From positions 1-9,622 of the forward strand of contig JAITAP010000142.1 in assembly GCA_031284065.1 (NCBI GenBank): DNA of 9,622 nt, given 5' to 3'. A program made the translations under genes and the position numbers. Shown here piece by piece: positions 1-7,352 of this stretch (position 1 is the stretch's first letter; the number at the start of each line of letters is the position of its first letter). Below the pieces are notes generated by a model, which was not told where the DNA came from, searched no databases, and saw only the letters and a program-made list of their open reading frames with translations. Origin of the DNA: Prevotellaceae bacterium. GTDB lineage: Bacteria; Bacteroidota; Bacteroidia; Bacteroidales; UBA932.

Positions 1-21
1 TGTACTAAAAAAATAGAAATT

Positions 22-1221
22 ATGCAAACTTACAAAAAATTTCAGGAGCATCTCGCTAACGAGTTAGCATCCATACGGTCTGCGGGGCTATACAAGGCCG
101 AAAAAATTATTGCCTCGCCGCAATCGGTTACCATAACGCTGCAATCGGGGCAGCAGGCGCTCAACTTTTGCGCCAACAACTACCTTGGGCTGTCCGACAA
201 CAAGGAGCTGATAGCCGCCGCCTGCAAAGCGATGGAAAGTCGCGGCTACGGCATGTCGTCGGTGCGGTTTATCTGCGGCTCTCAGGATTTGCACAAGGAG
301 CTGGAGGCCGCCATTGCGCAGTTTTTCGGGACGGAAGATACCATCCTGTACGCCGCCTGCTTCGACGCCAACGGAGGCGTTTTTGAGCCGCTGCTGGACG
401 AAAACGACGCCATTATTTCGGATGCGCTCAACCACGCCTCCATCATCGACGGGGTGCGCCTCTGCAAAGCCGTCCGCTACCGCTACGCCAACGCCGACAT
501 GCAGGATTTGGAGGCGCAGCTCCAAGCGGCGCAGGCGCAACGCTTCCGCCTGATTGTTACGGACGGCGTTTTTTCTATGGACGGCAACGTTGCCCCTCTG
601 GACAAAATCCATGCGCTTGCCGAAAAGTACAACGCTATGGTCATGGTGGACGAATCGCACTCGGCGGGGGTTGTCGGGAAAACCGGACGGGGAGCTACAG
701 AGGAGTTCAACCTTCGGGGAAAGGTAGAAATACTGACGGGCACGCTGGGGAAAGCCTTTGGAGGGGCCATTGGCGGCTTTACCACCGGCAAGAAAGAAAT
801 CATCGACATGCTGCGCCAACGCTCGCGCCCCTACCTGTTCTCCAACTCCCTGCCGCCTGCCGTAGTAGGCGCCGGGATTTACACGTTCCGCCATCTGGAA
901 AGCTCCAACGTTTTGCAGGAAAAGCTGCACGGTAATACGGGCTACTTTATTGGCAAAATGCAGCAGGCGGGCTTCGACGTAAAGCCCAGCCAGTCGGCAA
1001 TCTGTGCGGTTATGCTGTACGATGCAAAGCTATCGCAGGACATGGCGGGCAGGTTGCTGGAGGAGGGAATTTACGTAACGGGATTTTACTACCCGGTTGT
1101 TCCCAAAGGTCAAGCCCGCATACGCATACAGATTTCCGCCGCCCACGAGCGGGCGCAGCTGGACAAGTGTATTCAGGCGTTTATTAAGGTAGGAGGCGAG
1201 CTGGGCGTACTGAAAAAGTAG
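22..1221 (+). CDS. kbl: Glycine C-acetyltransferase (2-amino-3-ketobutyrate CoA ligase)
   Basis: This PLP enzyme cleaves 2-amino-3-ketobutyrate with CoA to glycine and acetyl-CoA, the second step of threonine breakdown in the cytoplasm. The 399-residue length matches the family (about 398). Visible motifs are those of alpha-oxoamine synthases: 'NNYLGLS' near residue 52, 'DALNHASIIDG' around 134-144, 'VDESHSAG' at 209-216 with the cofactor-contacting Asp210 and His213, and 'TGTLGKAFGG' with the Schiff-base lysine at Lys244, the same position as in E. coli Kbl. The ATG at 22 has an A-rich leader (AAAAAAATAGAAATT), as is usual in Bacteroidota, and no Shine-Dalgarno sequence. The threonine dehydrogenase gene starts 6 bp after the stop, so the two are almost certainly co-transcribed. 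Other alpha-oxoamine synthases (BioF, serine palmitoyltransferase) are the alternatives, but the neighbour and length favour Kbl. Confidence 0.97.
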   Translation: MQTYKKFQEHLANELASIRSAGLYKAEKIIASPQSVTITLQSGQQALNFCANNYLGLSDNKELIAAACKAMESRGYGMSSVRFICGSQDLHKELEAAIAQFFGTEDTILYAACFDANGGVFEPLLDENDAIISDALNHASIIDGVRLCKAVRYRYANADMQDLEAQLQAAQAQRFRLIVTDGVFSMDGNVAPLDKIHALAEKYNAMVMVDESHSAGVVGKTGRGATEEFNLRGKVEILTGTLGKAFGGAIGGFTTGKKEIIDMLRQRSRPYLFSNSLPPAVVGAGIYTFRHLESSNVLQEKLHGNTGYFIGKMQQAGFDVKPSQSAICAVMLYDAKLSQDMAGRLLEEGIYVTGFYYPVVPKGQARIRIQISAAHERAQLDKCIQAFIKVGGELGVLKK

Positions 1222-1227
1222 CAAATT

Positions 1228-2181
1228 ATGAAAAAAATACTTATTGTTGGAAGCACGGGGCAAATCGGGTCGGAGCTGAGCGTTCGCCTGCGTGCGCTGT
1301 ACGGGAGGGATAACGTTGTGTGCGGGTTTTACACCCCGCCTTACCCCGAAGGCTTTTTTGACGCAGGCCCCGTTGTTGAAATCAACGCCCTGCACATTGA
1401 GCAAATTGCGGCCGCCGTAAAAAAATATAAGATAGACACTATCTACAACTTGGTGGCAATTCTGTCCGCCACAGCCGAAAAGCACCCCAAGCTGGGCTGG
1501 GACGTGGGTATCGGGAGCTTGATGAACTGCCTCGACGTTGCCAAAGAGTACGGCTGCGCTGTTTTTACCCCAAGCTCCATTGGCGCTTTTGGGCCAAATA
1601 CGCCGAAAGACGGCACGCCGCAAAATACCATTCAGCGTCCCAACACGATTTATGGGATAACAAAAGTCTTGGGTGAGCTGGTGAGCGACTACTACTTTAC
1701 CCGCTGGAAGGTGGATACGCGCTCCGTTCGCTTCCCCGGCATAATCTCCAACGTAACGATGCCCGGCGGCGGCACTACCGATTACGCCGTTGAAATTTAC
1801 TACAAAGCCGTACAGGGAGAACCCTTCGTATGCCCGCTCAAAGCCGGAACTTTTATGGACATGATGTACATGCCGGACGCGCTGGACGCTGCCATCAGCA
1901 TTATGGAGGCAAATCCGGACAAGCTGATTCACCGCAATTCGTTCAACGTAACCGCCATGAGCTTTGACCCCGAAATGCTTTACAGGAGCATCAAAAAGCG
2001 CTACCCCGACTTTGAGATGACCTACGAAGTTGACCCGCTGAAGCAAAGCATTGCCGACTCCTGGCCTAACCGACTGGACGACTCCTGCGCCCGCGAAGAG
2101 TGGGGCTGGAAGCCCCAGTACGACTTGGAGCGAATGACCGGAGACATGGTAGAAAAGCTAAAGGCTAAAATGCGCTGTTGA
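1228..2181 (+). CDS. L-threonine 3-dehydrogenase, short-chain (NAD-dependent epimerase-like) type
   Basis: Predicted to oxidise L-threonine with NAD+ to 2-amino-3-ketobutyrate, the substrate of the Kbl enzyme encoded 6 bp upstream. The 317-residue protein is an extended SDR. The Rossmann motif GxxGxxG is at Gly8-Gly11-Gly14, the catalytic YxxxK is Tyr142/Lys146 in 'IYGITK', and the catalytic serine lies in 'TPSSIGAFGP' (Ser116 or Ser117). 'RFPGIIS' at 168-174 and the C-terminal 'SWPNRLDDSCAREEWGW' at 278-294 are characteristic of SDR-type threonine dehydrogenases rather than UDP-sugar epimerases. This family is unrelated to the zinc-dependent MDR enzyme of E. coli (Tdh). Automatic annotation often calls it only 'NAD-dependent epimerase/dehydratase'; the kbl neighbour argues for the specific function. 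ATG start with an A/T-rich leader. Confidence 0.9.
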   Translation: MKKILIVGSTGQIGSELSVRLRALYGRDNVVCGFYTPPYPEGFFDAGPVVEINALHIEQIAAAVKKYKIDTIYNLVAILSATAEKHPKLGWDVGIGSLMNCLDVAKEYGCAVFTPSSIGAFGPNTPKDGTPQNTIQRPNTIYGITKVLGELVSDYYFTRWKVDTRSVRFPGIISNVTMPGGGTTDYAVEIYYKAVQGEPFVCPLKAGTFMDMMYMPDALDAAISIMEANPDKLIHRNSFNVTAMSFDPEMLYRSIKKRYPDFEMTYEVDPLKQSIADSWPNRLDDSCAREEWGWKPQYDLERMTGDMVEKLKAKMRC

Positions 2182-2233
2182 AGCAAAAGCTCAACGCCCA
2201 ACGGTTGTTCAACAATATAACCAATGCGTATCC

Positions 2234-2662
2234 GTGAAAAAGAATAAAGCTGTCAATATTTTACTTACTGCCTGCCGGAAGCAAGGTAAATTTCTTCTCT
2301 ACGGCATTATAGGCTGCTGCTGTGCCGGTATGGACTTTGCTATTTACACGCTGCTGTGTATTTTGGGTACAAATTATCTTGTAGCCAACGCTATTGGTAT
2401 TCATTGGGGCATTTTTTGCAGCTTTGCGCTCAACCGGCGCTATACCTTCAAGGTAAGCGACAAGCCCATTTTACGCTTTTTTTCGTTTTATATCATAGGA
2501 TTAACGGGATTGGCGTTGAGCTCCGGCATACTCTTCCTGATGGTTACGATTTGCCGCAACAATGCTATTTTTGCTAAATTAGTAGCTATCTTTGTGGTGG
2601 CCGTCATCCAATTTTTTTTGAATAAATTTATTACTTTTAGGAAAGGCGAAAGCTGCAAGTGA
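2234..2662 (+). CDS. GtrA family membrane protein (putative polyprenyl-phosphate sugar flippase)
   Basis: A 142-residue, very hydrophobic protein with four predicted membrane segments at about residues 20-44, 47-66, 80-104 and 110-131. It carries the two family signatures: 'FALNRRYTFK' at 64-73, after the second helix, and a related 'FLNKFITFR' at 128-136 after the fourth. GtrA proteins act in the cytoplasmic membrane and are thought to flip undecaprenyl-phosphate-linked sugars made by a partner GT2 enzyme, for modification of O-antigen, teichoic acid or arabinogalactan. A GT2 gene lies 161 bp downstream on the same strand, fitting this pairing. The start is a GTG at 2234 (GTGAAAAAGAATAAA). 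The 52-bp gap from the preceding dehydrogenase shows no terminator, so read-through from kbl is possible. The sugar substrate cannot be deduced. Confidence 0.92.
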   Translation: MKKNKAVNILLTACRKQGKFLLYGIIGCCCAGMDFAIYTLLCILGTNYLVANAIGIHWGIFCSFALNRRYTFKVSDKPILRFFSFYIIGLTGLALSSGILFLMVTICRNNAIFAKLVAIFVVAVIQFFLNKFITFRKGESCK

Positions 2663-2690
2663 GGAAAGAGTTACCATGCTTTGCACAGCC

Positions 2691-2698
2691 TAATTTTG
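2691..2698 (+). promoter_or_regulatory. Possible Bacteroidota -7 promoter element upstream of the GT2 gene
   Basis: TAATTTTG matches the Bacteroidota housekeeping -7 consensus TAnnTTTG exactly and lies in the 161-bp gap between the GtrA and GT2 genes. No convincing TTTG/TTG -33 element is seen about 19-21 bp upstream, and the leader to the ATG would be long (about 120 nt). It is a weak candidate only. Confidence 0.25.
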
Positions 2699-2823
2699 TG
2701 AGTTGTTGCTGTCCGCGAATTACACGAATTTTTTCGCTATACTTCATGTAATGGGGCAATCGTGGTAGCTCGTGGACAAATATTTTAAACCAATAAAAGT
2801 ATAAAATAATAATCCTCTTTACC

Positions 2824-3540
2824 ATGAGTGAAGTTCTGTACATAGTGATGCCTGCGTATAACGAGGCGGAGAATATTAAAGACGTTGTGGCGCAATGGCG
2901 CCCCATTGTAGAAAAGGTTGGCGGCGAGAGCCGGCTGGTCATTTTTGACGATGGGAGCAAAGATGACACTTACGAACGCTTGAAATTGCTGGAGCAGCGC
3001 TATCCGCGCCTTGTTGCCGAAACCAAAGCCAACTCGGGGCATGGCGCAACCTGCCTGTATGCCTACCGCTACGCCGTAGCGCACAACGCCGACTACATTT
3101 TCCAAACGGATTCCGACGGACAAACCAACCCCGATGAGTTTTGGAAATTTTGGGAGCAAAGGGCAGCATACGACTTGATTACAGGCTCGCGCAAAGCGCG
3201 GGAAGACGGCTTTTCGCGAGTGGTGGTTACCAAAACGCTCAAAATGGTTGTCCTGCTTATTTTTGGAGTGTCGGTAGAGGACGCAAACACTCCTTTCCGG
3301 CTAATGAAAAAAGATTTTTTGTCGGCAATGCTCCGGATTGTTCCGGAAAACTTTTTCCTCTCCAACGTTGCCATTGCTGCCATCGCCGTAAAGAAAAAAT
3401 GCAAAACTCTTTGGATGCCCATTACGTTTAAGCCGAGACAAAAAGGGGTTAACTCGATAAACTTGAAGCGCATTTTCAGGATAGGGCTAAAGGCTTTGGG
3501 CGATTTCAGAGAAGTGAATCGCCGCCTGAAAAGCCGGTAG
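2824..3540 (+). CDS. Family 2 glycosyltransferase, DPM1-like (polyprenyl-phosphate glycosyltransferase)
   Basis: A 238-residue cytoplasmic GT-A enzyme, predicted to move a sugar from a nucleotide donor to polyprenyl phosphate. The N-terminus 'YIVMPAYNEAENI' (6-18) is the classic GT2 strand. 'IFDDGSKDDT' (40-49) holds the nucleotide-binding acidic pair Asp42/Asp43, and 'QTDSDGQ' (94-100) is the metal-binding DxD (Asp96, Asp98). 'TGSRKAREDG' (120-129) and 'VEDANTPFRLM' (151-161) are typical of the dolichol-phosphate-mannose-synthase-like branch. The protein lacks the C-terminal membrane helices of GtrB/ArnC-type members, so the upstream GtrA-like protein may supply the membrane part. ATG start after an AT-rich leader. 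The gene ends 7 bp from the stop codon of the convergent receptor gene. Donor sugar and final acceptor are unknown. Confidence 0.92.
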   Translation: MSEVLYIVMPAYNEAENIKDVVAQWRPIVEKVGGESRLVIFDDGSKDDTYERLKLLEQRYPRLVAETKANSGHGATCLYAYRYAVAHNADYIFQTDSDGQTNPDEFWKFWEQRAAYDLITGSRKAREDGFSRVVVTKTLKMVVLLIFGVSVEDANTPFRLMKKDFLSAMLRIVPENFFLSNVAIAAIAVKKKCKTLWMPITFKPRQKGVNSINLKRIFRIGLKALGDFREVNRRLKSR

Positions 3541-3547
3541 CCCCTCC

Positions 3548-6409
3548 CTACATTGGCGGTCTGCCGCTGCCAAAGCCGCCGCCGCCTCTCTCGCGGAAAC
3601 GAGGATAGCCGCCCTCCCCTCCCTCGCTGCGCTTGGGCGCTTGCCCTTTCAGCCGGTAAATGAAGGTAAGCAAAAAGTAGCGGGTGAGCACGTTGGACGT
3701 AGCGTCCTCAATGTAGTTTGGCGTGATGCTGCGGTTCACGTTTTTGTTCTGGTTTAGCAAGTCGTACACCGTCAGCCGGAGCTCCCCCTGATTATTTGCC
3801 AAAAATTTCTTCCCGATGCTTACATCAACGCGCAGGAACTCTTGATTGTAAGATTCCGACAAGCCGCTGTACAGGCTGTAGTTGGCAACAACCTGCGGCG
3901 CAATTCCCTGCCAGAGCTCTGCGTATATTCGCCCCGAGGCAACCTGCTGAAAGTAGGTATTGTTGTTTCGGCTTTGCAGCGTGTTTTTTGTATTGTTGTA
4001 GGTAAAGTTGTAGGACAGCGTAAAATCCAGCCGCTCGCTAATGTTGCTGCCCAGCACCACGCCCTGATTGAAGCTGTAGGTTTTTGCAATGTTTTCTTCG
4101 CCGTTCACGCGGCCCGGGCTGTTGTTGTAGCTTCCGCGCGTGCTCAAGTTCAGGTTGCTCTTTATAAAGGTGAGGGGCAGCCCGAAGTTGATTTGCGCCC
4201 ACGTGTTCCAGCTCCCGTTAATGTTGATTGGCGACGAAAATTGAGCGCCGGGGCTTAAGCGCACCGAGTCGCCAATAGGCGAAAATACTATGGTGTCTTT
4301 GTTGGAGTAGTTGGTAATGGTGTTGTTCGATATGGAATTGTTGGTATTTGAGTAGCCGAGCATGGAGAAGAATGTCAGCCCGCTTTCGAGCGTAGTTTTA
4401 TTATAGCGGGCAAACACGTTGTTTGAGAATGTTTGCTTCAAGTCAGGGTCGCCGGAGCTGATAAAGAGCGGGTCGGTATTGTCGAGCACCCCTTGCAGCT
4501 GCGTAATGGAAGGCGCGTTGGTAGAGCTGCGGTAGAACACGCGCAGAGCGTCCTGCCGCGTAAACTTGTACTCAAACATGGCGTTGGGCAGCGCCCGGTA
4601 AAACTCTTTGTAAACAGACGGCTTTTGGGGGAGCGTCTGACGCCCGTCGAGGGTGGCGGTTTCGCCGTTCACGCCTGCCATTATGTTCATCTTGTCGGTG
4701 TGGTAGCGGTAGCTGAGCCCCAGCTGCTGCGTGAGGTAGTCGTTGTCGTAAATGTTGCTGTAGAGCGAATCGAGGTCAACGTAGAGGAAGTTGACGGTGT
4801 CCGGCTTGTAGGTTTTTTTGTTGCTTTCGCCGTAAGAGTAGTTCACGTCGTAGTTAATCTGCACCAGCCCGTTGGTTGACACCGGCTCTGTGTAGATAAC
4901 CCTTGCGCTCCCCGACCAGTTGGTGGTAGGGTTGTTCGCCCTGTGGTCAAGGTCAATTACCGTCGTATCGCTATCGCCAAAACTTGCGGTATTGCTTCTC
5001 CGGCTGCTTTCGCTGCTACTGTTGTTGACGTTGTAGCGCAGCTCTGCCGAGAGCGTTCGCCCGGGCTTGGAAAGTTTTTGCCGCCACAGGAGCTCGTTTC
5101 TGAAGTTGAAAGCGTTGTTTTCTGATGTATTTTTCGAGTTGGAGCTGTTGTAGTCCACCATTTCCGAAGCGCTACTGCTCTTCGAGTTGCGGTCTTGGAA
5201 GCTCAGCCTCGGCGTGTAGAGTAGCGACGTGTTTTCGTTAGGCTTGTACTCCAGACGGAGGTTAAACCGGTGGTTGTAGTTGTTTGTTGCCGATTCGGAT
5301 TTCGAGTTGTAGAGCTTCATGGAATCTTTTCCTGCAATGTACTGCCGGAAGCGTTCGCTGGACGCATCGTTGCTCATAATGTTGAGAAAATAGCTACTCG
5401 TCAACTCCAATTTTTTGCCCCAGTTGTCGCTGTAGTTCAGCCCCAATGCCGTAGCGCTGGCTATTCCGCTGCCGCCTCCGCCCCCAAAGTTGCTGCCTCC
5501 GCGCCTTCCCCCGCCGCCGCTGCTTACCAAATCTTCTTCGGCAAACTGTCGCTGGTTAACGTTGTTGCTCATGCCTACCACCGAAACGCGGCGTTCCCCT
5601 CGAAACAGGTTAACGTTTCCTCCGCCCGAGTAGCGAATATCTCCCTCGCCGATATTTTCCTGCACATCCTGCCCCACGCCGCCGTAGAGCCGCCCGAACT
5701 GCCCCATGCGCCGGTCTTCCTTAGTAACAATGTTAAGCGTTTTTTCCGAGTTGCCGTCGTCAAATCCGGTGAGCTGCGACTGGTCGCTCATGCGGTCATA
5801 GACTTCTATTTTGGAAATGGCGTCGGCGGGAAGGTTTTTAATGGCAAGGGTAGGGTCGTCGCCAAAGAAAGGTTTGCCGTCCACCAGCACGCGCTTCACG
5901 TTTTCGCCCTGCGTTTTTACCGTTCCGTCTTCGACGGTAATGCCCGGCATTTTCTTGAGCAGGTCTTCGGTGGTAGCGTCCTGCGACACCTTGTAGGCGT
6001 CGGCGTTAAACTCGGTAGTGTCGCCGCGCTGGGAGGCGCGCGCGGCGTTGCCCGTAACCTGCACCGCTTCGAGGTCAACAGACTCGGCGGACAGGCGAAT
6101 CCTCCCCAGATTTTTATCTTCGTTCTTGAGCGCTATCGTTTGCGACAGCTTTCGGTAGCCCAAGTAGGAATACTCTACCTTGTAGGATTGCGCGGCAAGA
6201 TTTTCCACCGCAAAAGCGCCGTTGTTGGCGGTAGTGGCGTAGTAGCGCTGCGTGCTATCGCTCGCGCTTACCACCTGCACAACGGAGCCTATCAGCGGCT
6301 CTCCGCTACGGCTGTCCACGAGAGTTCCTCGAATACTTGCAGCGTGCAGCTGCCCTGCAAAAAAAAGACACAATACTCCTCCCGCTACGTACCGTAACGA
6401 AAAATTCAT
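3548..6409 (-). CDS. Outer-membrane beta-barrel receptor (TonB-dependent receptor-like, CarboxypepD_reg and plug)
   Basis: A 953-residue outer-membrane protein, last gene of the sigma-factor cluster. From the ATG at 6409 it has a signal peptide (about 1-23, hydrophobic 'VLCLFFAGQLHA'), a CarboxypepD_reg-like Ig domain (about 26-107, starting 'IRGTLVDSRSGEPLIGS'), a plug-like domain (about 115-230, with 'VLVDGKPFFGDDP' and 'GFDDGNSEKTLNIVTK'), then a long barrel rich in aromatic/Asn/Ser strands, as in the OMP_b-brl_3 group usually annotated as TonB-dependent receptors. I see no clear TonB box, so energy coupling is unproven. Gly/Arg-rich low-complexity segments occur at about 297-314 and in the last 25 residues. 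GGAGG abuts the ATG with no spacer; an in-frame GTG at 6424 would add five residues (MINRR) ahead of the signal peptide and is less likely. The ligand is unknown; the signalling genes upstream suggest a sensing or transport role. Confidence 0.92.
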   Translation of the reverse strand: MNFSLRYVAGGVLCLFFAGQLHAASIRGTLVDSRSGEPLIGSVVQVVSASDSTQRYYATTANNGAFAVENLAAQSYKVEYSYLGYRKLSQTIALKNEDKNLGRIRLSAESVDLEAVQVTGNAARASQRGDTTEFNADAYKVSQDATTEDLLKKMPGITVEDGTVKTQGENVKRVLVDGKPFFGDDPTLAIKNLPADAISKIEVYDRMSDQSQLTGFDDGNSEKTLNIVTKEDRRMGQFGRLYGGVGQDVQENIGEGDIRYSGGGNVNLFRGERRVSVVGMSNNVNQRQFAEEDLVSSGGGGRRGGSNFGGGGGSGIASATALGLNYSDNWGKKLELTSSYFLNIMSNDASSERFRQYIAGKDSMKLYNSKSESATNNYNHRFNLRLEYKPNENTSLLYTPRLSFQDRNSKSSSASEMVDYNSSNSKNTSENNAFNFRNELLWRQKLSKPGRTLSAELRYNVNNSSSESSRRSNTASFGDSDTTVIDLDHRANNPTTNWSGSARVIYTEPVSTNGLVQINYDVNYSYGESNKKTYKPDTVNFLYVDLDSLYSNIYDNDYLTQQLGLSYRYHTDKMNIMAGVNGETATLDGRQTLPQKPSVYKEFYRALPNAMFEYKFTRQDALRVFYRSSTNAPSITQLQGVLDNTDPLFISSGDPDLKQTFSNNVFARYNKTTLESGLTFFSMLGYSNTNNSISNNTITNYSNKDTIVFSPIGDSVRLSPGAQFSSPININGSWNTWAQINFGLPLTFIKSNLNLSTRGSYNNSPGRVNGEENIAKTYSFNQGVVLGSNISERLDFTLSYNFTYNNTKNTLQSRNNNTYFQQVASGRIYAELWQGIAPQVVANYSLYSGLSESYNQEFLRVDVSIGKKFLANNQGELRLTVYDLLNQNKNVNRSITPNYIEDATSNVLTRYFLLTFIYRLKGQAPKRSEGGEGGYPRFRERGGGGFGSGRPPM

Positions 6410-6432
6410 CCTCCGGTTGATCACAAGTTCAA

Positions 6433-6453
6433 CAATTTAGTAGTTCAGTAGCT
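6433..6453 (-). promoter_or_regulatory. Leader element shared with the sigma-factor gene
   Basis: On the minus strand this reads AGCTAC, two bases, AACTAC, then TAAATTG, 24 nt upstream of the receptor ATG. A closely similar string lies immediately upstream of the ECF sigma gene (8878-8908). It could be a promoter or operator part or a conserved 5' leader. No function is demonstrated. Confidence 0.35.
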
Positions 6454-6468
6454 TAAGTTTGATTTTTT

Positions 6469-7269
6469 TTAATTTGTTTTCTGGCGCTTTCGCAAAATGT
6501 TTATCAGCTCCACTCTGAACGATTCTTCCGCCGCGTAGTACTTCAGCAACTTTTGCGGCGAGAGTATTTTCTCCAGCTTATTGTGGTATTCGCGCATCAG
6601 GTTGGCGTCGTCCTGCGTGTTTTCGACCAGACGCCGCGCCATTTGCAACGCTTTCTTGTCGTCAATTTTGTCGTGCTTTACTTTGCGAAGCAAGTTGTTT
6701 CGCTCGTTGAAGAGGGCGTTGCGCTTTTCCCAGTATTCGTTGTATATTGGCCAAAAGGCTTGCGCCTCCTCCGTTGTCAGCTCGAGCTGCGTTGTGAAGT
6801 AGCCGACTTTATGCGCCTGTATCTGCTCCTGACGCTGCTTGTGCTGCCGCTTGAAGACAGAATCGTTAGGCGCTCCGCCTTGCTTGGCGCGTACTTCCTC
6901 AGGCTGTGGGTGTTTATCGAACGGGGTACTCTTTTCGGCGAACAAGTTGTCGCTGTCCTCGAGCAACTCTCTCCACTCTTCAATCTGCCAGTGGTCTTCT
7001 GCAAACAGCTCGCTACTCTTCACGCGCCAATCCTCAACCTGCTTACGCCATTCATCCCTTCGCTCGCACAATTTCTTAATCTCCTGTTCGCGCTGCTTGC
7101 ACTTTTCCTCGCTCTCCTGCTCAAGCGGCTTGCACTTTTTGTCGTTCTCCCCAACAAGCTGCTCGCTACCCGATACCATTTTTTGCTTCGCGTCTTCCGG
7201 TTCAGAGCGCTGTGCAGCCACCGAAAATGCTACGACAGAGGCTGCCAGCAAAGAAAATAATTTTTTCAT
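6469..7269 (-). CDS. Secreted coiled-coil protein with C-terminal Spy/CpxP-like 'sensor of ECF sigma' domain
   Basis: A 266-residue predicted periplasmic protein. The start is the ATG at 7269, which gives a clean signal peptide (MKKLFSLLAASVVAFSVAAQ, cleavage near residue 20) and the leader ACAAAAAATG. Residues about 25-155 are very charged (Glu/Lys/Arg/Gln) and probably helical coiled coil, with Cys46, Cys57 and Cys68 exactly 11 residues apart and four tryptophans (74, 81, 94, 99). Residues about 155-262 form a Spy/CpxP-like helical domain with 'LTTEEAQAFWPIYNEYW' (164-180) and 'LSPQKLLKYYAAEE' (236-249), resembling the short Bacteroidota proteins annotated as putative sensor of ECF-type sigma factor. 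It sits between the anti-sigma candidate and the receptor gene, so a role in sensing envelope state is plausible but inferred. The long N-terminal extension is unusual, as these proteins are usually about 150 residues. Confidence 0.78.
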   Translation of the reverse strand: MKKLFSLLAASVVAFSVAAQRSEPEDAKQKMVSGSEQLVGENDKKCKPLEQESEEKCKQREQEIKKLCERRDEWRKQVEDWRVKSSELFAEDHWQIEEWRELLEDSDNLFAEKSTPFDKHPQPEEVRAKQGGAPNDSVFKRQHKQRQEQIQAHKVGYFTTQLELTTEEAQAFWPIYNEYWEKRNALFNERNNLLRKVKHDKIDDKKALQMARRLVENTQDDANLMREYHNKLEKILSPQKLLKYYAAEESFRVELINILRKRQKTN

Positions 7270-7285
7270 TTTTTGTTGAATAATT

Positions 7286-7326
7286 GCCTCCTCAACATTT
7301 CTTCGCAAAAAAAAATGCGAGGAGGC
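7286..7326 (-). other. Inverted repeat (hairpin) in the leader between the membrane-protein and coiled-coil genes
   Basis: GCCTCCTC at 7286-7293 pairs perfectly with GAGGAGGC at 7319-7326 (8 bp). Inside, TCGCA (7303-7307) can alternatively pair with TGCGA (7316-7320), which overlaps the outer arm by two bases; a run of A residues (T on the minus strand) lies in the loop. It is not a canonical terminator, because the T run is in the loop rather than after the stem. It lies in the 83-bp gap upstream of the gene starting at 7269. Confidence 0.45.
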
Positions 7327-7352
7327 GGGTTATATAATTTAGAATTTTATGC

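Noticed and set aside
88..930. 280-codon open frame on the minus strand opposite kbl
   Set aside because: It lies wholly inside kbl, whose catalytic motifs are intact; the antisense translation is Arg/Val/Gly-rich without known motifs.
1030..2046. 338-codon open frame on the minus strand opposite the end of kbl and the threonine dehydrogenase gene
   Set aside because: Shadow of two intact enzymes; no supporting start context or domain.
5270..6397. Long open frame of 375 codons on the plus strand, antisense to the receptor gene
   Set aside because: It is the complement of a well-supported coding frame with signal peptide, plug and barrel motifs; its own translation shows no recognisable domain and it reflects GC-biased codon use.
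6410..6424. GTG start at 6424 for the receptor gene
   Set aside because: It would add MINRR ahead of the natural signal peptide. The ATG at 6409 is more likely, although the GGAGG directly abutting it is badly spaced to act as a ribosome binding site.
7270..7308. N-terminal extension of the coiled-coil sensor to a TTG at 7308
   Set aside because: It would place 13 residues (MRRNVEEAIIQQK) before the signal peptide and inside the hairpin; the ATG at 7269 gives a normal signal peptide and an A-rich leader.
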